Shown in pieces: positions 6,893-12,622 of a DNA stretch of 12,622 bases (position 1 is the first letter of the stretch; each line of letters opens with the position of its first letter). The stretch spans positions 1 to 12,622 of the forward strand of contig CACZPV010000290.1 of the NCBI GenBank assembly GCA_902783065.1, in the 5' to 3' direction. The notes beneath the pieces were generated by a model. It was not told where the DNA came from. It was given only the letters and a program-made list of their open reading frames with translations, and did no database searches. The stretch comes from an uncultured Ruminococcus sp. GTDB taxonomy: Bacteria > Bacillota > Clostridia > Oscillospirales > Acutalibacteraceae. A program made the position numbers and the translations under genes.

Positions 6893-7639
6893 TTGAGTTA
6901 TTCCTATTTTGCTGATTATTATGATCAGCTTACCGAAAATGTTGATTATGCAGAAAAAGCAGATTATTTTATAAAACTTCTGGAAAAACATAATCATAAA
7001 CCCGGTGTAACGCTGGATCTTGCATGCGGTACAGGAACATTTTTGTTGGAACTGAAAAAAAGAGGAATTGATGTATTCGGAGCAGATATGTCCTCTGATA
7101 TGCTGTCGCAGGCACAGATGAAAGCTTGTGAACATGGATATCAGATATTATTATTGTGCAGCAGAATGCAGGATCTGGAGTTACCGTATAAAATTGATAC
7201 CTGCGTTTGTACATTGGATAGTATTAATCATATTACATCTAAAAAAGAATTGATCAAAGCATTTGGACGGATATACGAATTTCTTGCTGATGACGGTCTT
7301 TTTGTTTTTGATGCCAATACCGTGTATAAACACCGGGAAATATTAGGTGATAACTGTTACATTTATGACACGGATACAGTTTTTTGTGCGTGGCAGAATA
7401 ATTATATCGAAAGAAATCATAAGGTGATCATTACTCTGGATTTTTTTGAACCTGATGGTGATGTTTATGTTCGCACTTGTGAGCAGTTTGCGGAAAGAGC
7501 ATATACGCACAATGAAATAGAAGAAATGCTTTTATCTGCGGGAATGGAAACAGCGGCACTGTATGATGACATGTCATTCGAACCGCCGGATGACTGCACA
7601 CAAAGAGAAATTTATGTAGTGAGGAAGATGAAAAAATGA
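6893..7639 (+). CDS. Class I SAM-dependent methyltransferase (TTG start)
   Basis: A 248-residue cytoplasmic protein with the Rossmann methyltransferase fold. Motif I, VTLDLACGTGTFLLEL (39-54), binds S-adenosylmethionine. FGADMSSDML (62-71) gives the acidic residue for the ribose hydroxyls. DTCVCTLDSINHI (about 101-113) corresponds to motif IV and FLADDGLFVFDANT to the following motif. The start is TTG at 6893, supported by GGAGG 7 bases upstream. The stop overlaps the hslO start in an ATGA arrangement, so the two genes are translationally coupled. The N-terminal YFADYYDQLTENVDYAEKADY is typical of small-molecule methyltransferases of the Methyltransf_25/11 type in Firmicutes. The substrate cannot be read from sequence. 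Placement next to hslO does not by itself indicate a redox role. Confidence 0.9.
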   Translation: MSYSYFADYYDQLTENVDYAEKADYFIKLLEKHNHKPGVTLDLACGTGTFLLELKKRGIDVFGADMSSDMLSQAQMKACEHGYQILLLCSRMQDLELPYKIDTCVCTLDSINHITSKKELIKAFGRIYEFLADDGLFVFDANTVYKHREILGDNCYIYDTDTVFCAWQNNYIERNHKVIITLDFFEPDGDVYVRTCEQFAERAYTHNEIEEMLLSAGMETAALYDDMSFEPPDDCTQREIYVVRKMKK

Positions 7640-8550
7640 GTGAGGATAAAATTATCAGATGTATTACATCTGACGGTGCAGTTGTTATTTCTGCGGCGCA
7701 GACATCAAATATTGTATTTAAGGCATCAAGAATACACAGAACATCCCCTGTAGCGACAGCTGCACTTGGCAGACTTCTTACAGCTTGTTCCATAATGGGC
7801 GCACAGCTGAAACAAAAGGATGCTTCGATAACATTAAGGGTTAACGGGGATAACAGTGAACTTGGTGCGGTTATTGCTGTCAGTGACAGCAGCGGAAATG
7901 TCAGAGGATATGTACAAAATCCTGGCTGCCATACCGAATATTATGAAAATGGAAAACTGAACGTTGGAAAAGCTGTGGGAAGAACAGGTGTTCTGAATGT
8001 AATGCGTGATTATGGTACTGGGGAGCCATATATAGGAATGGTACCGCTTGTTTCAGGAGAAATTGCCGAAGATATCACGAGTTATTTTGGTACAAGCGAA
8101 CAGATACCGACCGTGTGCGCTCTTGGTGTACTTCTTGAAAAGGAAAGTCACGAAGTACTGCTGTCCGGAGGTTTTCTTTTGCAGCTTCTTCCGGGAGCTG
8201 ATAATTCTACCATTACACAGATAGAAAAAAATATTGAAAAGCTGGAACCTGTCACAACAATGCTTGCAAAAGGTATGAGTATTAAAGAAATATGTGATAA
8301 AGCACTTGATGGCTTTGAAGTAGAAATACTTGATGAAATGCCGATTGATTATATCTGCAATTGCAACAGAGAAAAAGTTGAACGGGCATTTATGCTGCTC
8401 GGTGATGACGATATCAGGGCATCAGCTGAAGAAAAAGGTCATGCTGAAGCAAGCTGTCATTTTTGTAATAAAATATATCGTTTCAATAAGCAGGAATTAG
8501 AGAATATTATTGAAGAAAAACATAAAAACCAAAAAGATAATGAATCATAA
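7636..8550 (+). CDS. hslO: Redox-regulated chaperone Hsp33
   Basis: Hsp33 is a cytoplasmic holdase. It is inactive when reduced with zinc bound, and when oxidised it forms disulfides and holds unfolding proteins. The 304-residue length fits the family. The N-terminal core includes SPVATAALGRLLTACSIMG (37-55) and KDASITLRVNGD...LGAVIAVSDSSGNVRGYV (61-93). GVLNVMRDYGTGEPYIGMVPLVSGEIAEDITSYF (118-151) is the most conserved block, followed by EQIPTVCALGVLL. The redox switch has all four cysteines: C241-x-C243 and C274-x2-C277. Its ATG overlaps the stop of the methyltransferase by four bases, and GAGGAAG lies 8 bases upstream. It is the last gene of the operon. Its message would run through the inverted-repeat element to the terminator near 8750. 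Confidence 0.97.
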   Translation: MSEDKIIRCITSDGAVVISAAQTSNIVFKASRIHRTSPVATAALGRLLTACSIMGAQLKQKDASITLRVNGDNSELGAVIAVSDSSGNVRGYVQNPGCHTEYYENGKLNVGKAVGRTGVLNVMRDYGTGEPYIGMVPLVSGEIAEDITSYFGTSEQIPTVCALGVLLEKESHEVLLSGGFLLQLLPGADNSTITQIEKNIEKLEPVTTMLAKGMSIKEICDKALDGFEVEILDEMPIDYICNCNREKVERAFMLLGDDDIRASAEEKGHAEASCHFCNKIYRFNKQELENIIEEKHKNQKDNES

Positions 8551-8561
8551 ACACTCCTGAA

Positions 8562-8690
8562 ATTTTATAGTCAACGATATTAAAAATTACCTTTTATGAA
8601 AATTTGGGGTGAAGTGGTGCTGTGCAGCCTTGCGGGGTTTTGTGCTTAGCCCCGATATCAGGACTATATAAATGTCGTTTACTATAAAAT
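8562..8690. repeat. 129-bp element with 16-bp terminal inverted repeats (MITE-like or structured RNA)
   Basis: ATTTTATAGTCAACGA (8562-8577) and TCGTTTACTATAAAAT (8675-8690) are reverse complements at 15 of 16 positions; allowing one G-T pair, the stem reaches 20 bp. The interior is much more GC-rich than the flanks and holds a hairpin, CGGGG (8633-8637) with CCCCG (8650-8654), plus GC-rich runs around 8605-8637. There is no transposase or usable ORF. A 17-codon ATG frame at 8596 has no ribosome site. It lies between the hslO stop and its terminator. A miniature inverted-repeat element or a structured RNA domain both fit, and I cannot decide between them. Confidence 0.6.
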
Positions 8691-8714
8691 ATTTTTTTGA
8701 ATAAAAATATGTAT

Positions 8715-8750
8715 TACCGTTTTGTTTGAAAACAAAGCGGTATTTTTTTT
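8715..8750 (+). terminator. Strong intrinsic terminator downstream of hslO
   Basis: TACCGTTTTGTT (8715-8726) pairs with AACAAAGCGGTA (8731-8742) in a 12-bp stem with one wobble and a TGAA loop, followed at once by eight T's (8743-8750). It separates the hslO operon from the exporter cluster. Confidence 0.92.
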
Positions 8751-8778
8751 GCCGGGTTGATTTGATGAACTATATAAT
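8749..8778 (+). promoter_or_regulatory. Possible promoter of the exporter/cohesin cluster
   Basis: TTGCCG (8749-8754) and a perfect TATAAT (8773-8778) are 18 bp apart, directly behind the terminator. The -35 is only a 4/6 match. The leader of about 58 nt contains an 11-T homopolymer (8808-8818). Confidence 0.5.
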
Positions 8779-8842
8779 ACCTGATGAAAATTTTGGAGTA
8801 ATATTTATTTTTTTTTTTCAAATAATAAAGTCGGGAGATGAT

Positions 8843-9844
8843 ATGTATATGAAAAAATATATTATATTATATGCTGCGGCAGTGGTAACAGTTTTAGCAA
8901 TACTTACTTCCGGAACTATCACAAATGCTGTTGTTGAATCAGATTATTGTCAGGTCAAAAAAGCTGATGAGGAGAGTACAATCACAGCATCTGGTAAACT
9001 GCAGTATATTAAGGAAGAAAAAATTACAAGTGACAGCTATTGGCTGATCGATAAGATATTGGTATCCGATGGAGATCGCGTTAAAAAAGGAGATCCTCTT
9101 TTATCGGTGTATGAAGTAAAGAATACAGATCATATAAACTATTCATTTCCCGAATCCGAAAATATCATGAATCTGATATCGAAAAATACGGTAAGCCAGG
9201 AAATAAAAGACGAAATACAAAAATATGCCCTGTACAAAACCATAGAAGCATCAACGGACGGTATAATTTCTTCTGTGTCATATAAGGACAATACAATTAT
9301 TAACAGAAACAGTCTGATCATGAAAATTTCAAATACAAAAGACATGTGCATAAAAATCAATGTCAATGAAACATGTATTGAACAGATCAAAAAAGATCAG
9401 AAGGTAAATATCAGATTTGCAGCAGTAGAGAATAAGATTTATAAAGGAAAAGTTATCGGCATAGCCGGAGAAGCAAAACAAACCGGAACACTTACGGGAA
9501 AAGAAACTACCGTAGAGGTAACAATCAAAATGGACCGCAATGATCCCGATTTACGTATCGGATATACTGCTGAGTGTACGGTTATTACTTCTTTGGATAA
9601 AGATATTCTGGTTTTACCGTATGAATATATATATTCTGATGAAAAAGGTGATTATGTTTTTCTGTTTAATCATAACGCAGCCAAAAAAATATATATCAGA
9701 ACAGGAAAAGAATATAAGGACAGAATACAGATAACATCAGGAGTTAAGGAAAACGATAAAATATTAAAACCGTCAGGAATGATCGAGGACGGAAAGAAAA
9801 TTTCTCTGAAATCGGGGGAAAAATATGCCGGAAATATATCTTAA
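8843..9844 (+). CDS. Membrane-fusion (adaptor) protein of an ABC-type exporter, MacA/HlyD-like
   Basis: Adaptor subunit anchored in the cytoplasmic membrane, working with the permease encoded next to it. ATG 8843 is chosen because GGGAG lies 5 bases upstream; the frame is open further upstream but has no start with a ribosome site. Of 333 residues, 4-23 form an N-terminal membrane anchor (KKYIILYAAAVVTVLAILTS). The split lipoyl (barrel-sandwich) motif is at IDKILVSDGDRVKKGDPLLSVYEV (69-92) and IEASTDGIISSVSYKDNTIINRNSLIMKI (134-162). Only a short linker (93-133) joins the halves, so the long alpha-hairpin of Gram-negative adaptors is missing. The following beta-barrel region is KINVNETCIEQIKKDQKVNIRF (171-192) and KVIGIAGEA, and the membrane-proximal domain runs from about 255. 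The gene overlaps the permease by 20 bases. Substrate unknown. Confidence 0.85.
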   Translation: MYMKKYIILYAAAVVTVLAILTSGTITNAVVESDYCQVKKADEESTITASGKLQYIKEEKITSDSYWLIDKILVSDGDRVKKGDPLLSVYEVKNTDHINYSFPESENIMNLISKNTVSQEIKDEIQKYALYKTIEASTDGIISSVSYKDNTIINRNSLIMKISNTKDMCIKINVNETCIEQIKKDQKVNIRFAAVENKIYKGKVIGIAGEAKQTGTLTGKETTVEVTIKMDRNDPDLRIGYTAECTVITSLDKDILVLPYEYIYSDEKGDYVFLFNHNAAKKIYIRTGKEYKDRIQITSGVKENDKILKPSGMIEDGKKISLKSGEKYAGNIS

Positions 9845-10997
9845 ATCCATTCAAAGTATTTTTACGAATAAAGCCAGAGCAATGCTGACATTTTTCAGCA
9901 TAGCAATAGGTGTGTGCGCCGTGATACTGACAGTAAATATAGCGTCATTGGGAAATACTGCATTGACAAACGAAATCGAAGGGCTTGGCATGAGCGGTCT
10001 TTCTGTCAGCGCCGGAAACACGAATGCACCGCTGACGGTTCAGGAACTGGAAAGCATCAAATCATACCCCGAAGTAAGCTCGGCAATGCCTCTGGTATTT
10101 GAAACAACGGAAGTATACCTGAAAAATGACCGAAAATCTGTTTATCTGTGGGGAATAGACAATTATGCAGATAAAGCAATATCTTTAAAGCTTCTCAGCG
10201 GACGTTTTTTTAATATGGGAGATATTTCCGGCAGTTCAAAAGTTTGTATTGTAGATGAAAAATTTGCAAAAGAGAACTATGCATCTCTTGGAAAAGAATT
10301 AACTATAAAGAACGGTGATACGACAGGTAAATATACTATCATCGGAATAATAAAAACCGGAAGCGGTCTGCTGCAGAATGTAATGGGAAATATTATACCG
10401 GATTTTATTTATATACCCTACAGCACTATGCAGGGAAATATGGCAAGCAATAATTTTTCCCAGATTATTATAAAAATACCGGATAAGGCTGATCCGGATA
10501 AGGCGGAAGAAACTATCTTAAAAAAAATAGAACGTCAGACAAATTTTAAAAATTCTTATACTGTGAACAATCTTACACGACAAAAGGAAACTCTGGATAA
10601 TATTATATTAATTTTTTCATTGGTGCTATCATCGATTGGAGCGGTTTCATTGATCGTAGCCGGTATCAATACAATGAATATAATGCTTGTAACTGTAAAA
10701 GAAAGAACAAGAGAAATTGGAATCAAGAAAGCACTTGGTGCATCCATGGGATCAATTGTGGCAGAATTTCTTGTAATGTCTGCCGTAATCAGCTTTATAG
10801 GGTGTCTTTCCGGAATTGCAGTTGGATTTGTATTATCATGGATTATTTCGATTAATTTTGGATTGACACTTGATTTAAATGTTGATATAATATTGATAAC
10901 AATATTTGTGACTGTGTTTACGGGTACAGCATTTGGATTATATCCTGCATTAAAAGCAGCTAAGATGGATCCGGTTGAAGCACTTCGATATATTTAG
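9825..10997 (+). CDS. ABC transporter permease, MacB/FtsX family
   Basis: Permease of a MacB-type (type VII) ABC system, which couples ATP hydrolysis in the cytoplasm to work outside the membrane. The 390-residue layout is canonical. TM1 is at about 17-40 (ARAMLTFFSIAIGVCAVIL). A large extracytoplasmic MacB_PCD-type domain spans 41-257, containing SGRFFNMGDI, KVCIVDEKFAKENY and FIYIPYSTMQG. TM2 is at about 258-283, TM3 at about 312-343 and TM4 at about 353-375. VKERTREIGIKKALGAS (291-307) is the cytoplasmic coupling segment that contacts the ATPase, and the tail LYPALKAAKMDPVEALRYI is typical. It starts inside the adaptor gene, with GGGGG as ribosome site 6 bases before the ATG. It is not fused to an ATPase, and no ATPase gene is present in this cluster. 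It could handle peptides, lipids or antibiotics. Confidence 0.92.
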   Translation: MPEIYLKSIQSIFTNKARAMLTFFSIAIGVCAVILTVNIASLGNTALTNEIEGLGMSGLSVSAGNTNAPLTVQELESIKSYPEVSSAMPLVFETTEVYLKNDRKSVYLWGIDNYADKAISLKLLSGRFFNMGDISGSSKVCIVDEKFAKENYASLGKELTIKNGDTTGKYTIIGIIKTGSGLLQNVMGNIIPDFIYIPYSTMQGNMASNNFSQIIIKIPDKADPDKAEETILKKIERQTNFKNSYTVNNLTRQKETLDNIILIFSLVLSSIGAVSLIVAGINTMNIMLVTVKERTREIGIKKALGASMGSIVAEFLVMSAVISFIGCLSGIAVGFVLSWIISINFGLTLDLNVDIILITIFVTVFTGTAFGLYPALKAAKMDPVEALRYI

Positions 10998-11012
10998 GCG
11001 GATGTGATTTTA

Positions 11013-11759
11013 ATGACTCAATTTCTGAAAACAGCCAATATTCCCGAAAAATCTGTTGATCTCGTTATTGTTTCAGATTATAGGTCGGAGATAATAACAG
11101 AACTGGTTGGAAATTATCATATTAAAGTGATTTCTCCCCAGCCACTTGAAAATATTAATGGCTCTGAAAGATATCACGCTGATATGTGTGTGCTGCATAT
11201 GGGGGAGAATAGATTTGTTGTTGACAGCGGAAATACGGATTTAAAAAATAATTTAAAAATGCTTGGTGCAGATGTTGCATTGTGCAGTAATATATCAGCA
11301 TCAATGCCATTGTTAAATGTATGTCTGATGAATAATAAGATGATATGCAACGAAAAGAAAACCTTTCCGGAAATCATCCGATATTGTTTGGAACATGATA
11401 TCAGAATTATCCATACAAAACAAGGTTATACAAAATGTTCCATTGCGGTTTTAAATGAGAATGCTCTGATAACTTCGGATGATTCCGTGTGCAGATTATG
11501 TATTAAGGAAAAAATAGATGTTTTAAAAGTTGTATGCGAAGGAATACGCCTTGACGGTTATCCGAACGGATTTATAGGGGGCTGTTGCGGGCTTTTGTCT
11601 TATGACACATTAGCATTTTGCGGTAATATAAAAAGACATCCGGATTATAACGAAATAAGAGATTTTGCCTTGAATCACAGAATACGGATTGTTTCTCTTG
11701 GAAATGGGGATTTATATGATATCGGCGGAATCATTCCCGTAGCAGAAAAGGAATATTAA
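11013..11759 (+). CDS. Probable GME-fold protein, DUF6873-like (248 aa)
   Basis: Resembles the clostridial DUF6873 group, described as having the guanidino-group-modifying-enzyme (amidinotransferase-like) fold. I recognise it from motif pattern only. Features are HADMCVLHMGENRFVV (56-71), a KCSIAVLNENALITSDDSVCRLC stretch (141-163), GYPNGFIGGCCGLLSYDTLAFCGNIKRHPDYNEI (182-215) and the closing GNGDLYDIGGIIPVAEKEY (230-248). Repeated beta-beta-alpha-beta-like segments are consistent with this fold. No signal peptide or membrane helix is seen, so it is cytoplasmic. ATG 11013 is preferred; a GTG at 11004 in the same frame sits too close to the AGGCGG. It lies 15 bases after the permease and one base before the cohesin-like gene, so it is co-transcribed. 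Whether it is catalytic is unknown, and no function should be assigned. Confidence 0.7.
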   Translation: MTQFLKTANIPEKSVDLVIVSDYRSEIITELVGNYHIKVISPQPLENINGSERYHADMCVLHMGENRFVVDSGNTDLKNNLKMLGADVALCSNISASMPLLNVCLMNNKMICNEKKTFPEIIRYCLEHDIRIIHTKQGYTKCSIAVLNENALITSDDSVCRLCIKEKIDVLKVVCEGIRLDGYPNGFIGGCCGLLSYDTLAFCGNIKRHPDYNEIRDFALNHRIRIVSLGNGDLYDIGGIIPVAEKEY

Positions 11760-11760
11760 A

Positions 11761-12600
11761 ATGAAGTGCATTAAAAAGAGTGTTATGATCAGTTTGGTTG
11801 TGTGTTTGATATTTATTTTGTACAATCAACCTGTTTATTCAGCATCGGACAGCTTTGTACTGAATGTGTCAGGTGACGAAGCAGTAAAACCCGGAAAAAC
11901 TTTCAATTCAAAAGTGACACTTTCTGATACATCTTATCTCGGAAGTGTATTGATCGCAGTTCATTATCCGGATGATGAATTAATCTTAAAAAGTGTCAGC
12001 ATAGATGAAAAAAATAAAAATGAATTTATACGTTATGCTGATAATAACGGTGAGATCAGATTTATCTATGCAGTGAGCCGTATGCGAATATCAGAAAGAA
12101 ATATTATATTAAAATTTGATCAAAAATATGATAACGACAGTGAATATCGTATTGAGTGTGAAATGATAGACGGGGTTAATTATGATTGCTCTGATATTAC
12201 AAATAAATGCAAAGCGGTCTGTACAATTGCTGCGTTATCAGAAAAAGATCAGGAGATTCAGCCATCAGTCATCAGTACACAGGTCAATAGAGAGATTTCT
12301 CAGAATACACAGATTACTTCAGGACAAAAAAGGGGCGAGAAAAATTCTGAAATTAAAAATAATCAGTCAGTAAATGAAAGTATTGTTTCCGCAGCAAGCG
12401 GCAAGCCGGAAAAAAATCCGGAAAATACATCTGTTGAAAGCAGTATTCCCATTCATACTTTTGATTACGAAAAATATCAGGATAATCTGACTGATAATGA
12501 GTTTATCAGTTATACTGCAGGAATTATTATTATTATTGTAATTGTCATCATAGCCGCCAGTGGATTTGTCCGGAGAATAAACAAGAAATATCCTGACTAA
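11761..12600 (+). CDS. Secreted, membrane-anchored protein with a cohesin-like domain
   Basis: A 279-residue surface protein. Residues 1-28 form a signal peptide (basic KCIKK, hydrophobic ISLVVCLIFIL, probable cleavage after VYSA). Residues 31-157 look like a cohesin-type beta-sandwich: FVLNVSGDEAVKPGKTFNSKVTLSDTSYLGSVLIAVHYPDDELILKSVSI shows the opening strands, including the 'V.pG..f...V.l' signature, and a GEIRFIYAVSR strand pair and ILKF strand follow. Residues 158-235 are a Ser/Thr/Asn/Gln-rich linker. Residues 252-270 form a transmembrane helix ending in the basic cytoplasmic tail RRINKK. No dockerin or sorting motif is present. AAGGA lies 8 bases before the ATG, one base after the previous stop. 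Cohesins bind dockerins in cellulosomes, but here the domain could equally be a generic cohesin-like adhesion module. Confidence 0.75.
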   Translation: MKCIKKSVMISLVVCLIFILYNQPVYSASDSFVLNVSGDEAVKPGKTFNSKVTLSDTSYLGSVLIAVHYPDDELILKSVSIDEKNKNEFIRYADNNGEIRFIYAVSRMRISERNIILKFDQKYDNDSEYRIECEMIDGVNYDCSDITNKCKAVCTIAALSEKDQEIQPSVISTQVNREISQNTQITSGQKRGEKNSEIKNNQSVNESIVSAASGKPEKNPENTSVESSIPIHTFDYEKYQDNLTDNEFISYTAGIIIIIVIVIIAASGFVRRINKKYPD

Positions 12601-12606
12601 CACCCA

Positions 12607-12622
12607 CAGACGGCGTAACGCC
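12607..12622 (+). terminator. Truncated hairpin at window end, probable terminator
   Basis: Directly after the cohesin-like gene, ACAGACGGCG TAA CGCC begins a stem-loop: GGCG (12612-12615) pairs with CGCC (12619-12622) over TAA. The window stops in the second arm. If the palindrome is complete, the next bases should read GTCTGT followed by T's. Confidence 0.5.

Noticed and set aside
8596..8649. 17-codon ATG frame (MKIWGEVVLCSLAGFCA) inside the inverted-repeat element
   Set aside because: No ribosome site precedes it, and it coincides with the GC-rich, hairpin-forming part of the element.
8551..8714. Riboswitch or known small RNA in the hslO-exporter gap
   Set aside because: No core of the common riboswitches (purine, c-di-GMP, cobalamin, T-box, SAM, preQ1) or of SRP RNA or tmRNA could be recognised. 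A strong terminator cuts it off from the downstream genes.
8726..8842. Upstream extension of the adaptor protein through the T-run
   Set aside because: It would start inside the terminator hairpin and encode a phenylalanine-rich stretch from the homopolymer. The ATG at 8843 has a proper ribosome site.

Overview
The window looks like a chromosomal segment of a low-GC clostridial Firmicute, most likely Ruminococcus or a close relative (Oscillospiraceae). The reasons are AT-rich intergenic DNA, strong AGGAGG-type ribosome sites, consensus sigma-A promoters with 17-bp spacers, a YerC/YecD-type TrpR-like regulator, a single-chain glycyl-tRNA synthetase and a cohesin-like surface protein. The genus is inferred from gene content and style, not from a marker gene. 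No tRNA, rRNA, CRISPR array, transposase or phage gene was seen.

Left part (1-3601): a non-coding stretch with a long imperfect palindrome leads to a good promoter and a small cysteine-rich protein. Next come mscL on the minus strand (channel with a C-terminal zinc-ribbon-like tail), an unrecognised 280-residue protein on the minus strand, and a divergently placed membrane protein with five predicted transmembrane segments and an extracytoplasmic domain.

Middle part (3602-8550): housekeeping genes, all on the plus strand. glyS has its own promoter and terminator. ilvE is monocistronic between a perfect TTGACA-17-TATAAT promoter and a perfect 18-bp inverted-repeat terminator. A three-gene operon then encodes a YerC-like TrpR-family regulator, a SAM-dependent methyltransferase starting with TTG, and the redox chaperone Hsp33 (hslO), tightly packed with an ATGA overlap between the last two.

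Right part (8551-12622): immediately after hslO lies a 129-bp element bounded by 16-bp near-perfect inverted repeats (MITE-like or a structured RNA), then a strong intrinsic terminator. A compact four-gene cluster follows: a MacA/HlyD-like membrane-fusion protein, an overlapping MacB/FtsX-type ABC permease, a probable GME-fold (DUF6873-like) protein, and a secreted, membrane-anchored protein with a single cohesin-like domain. No ATPase gene is present in the cluster, so the exporter must borrow one or use one encoded outside the window. This cluster and the inverted-repeat element are the least explained parts of the window.
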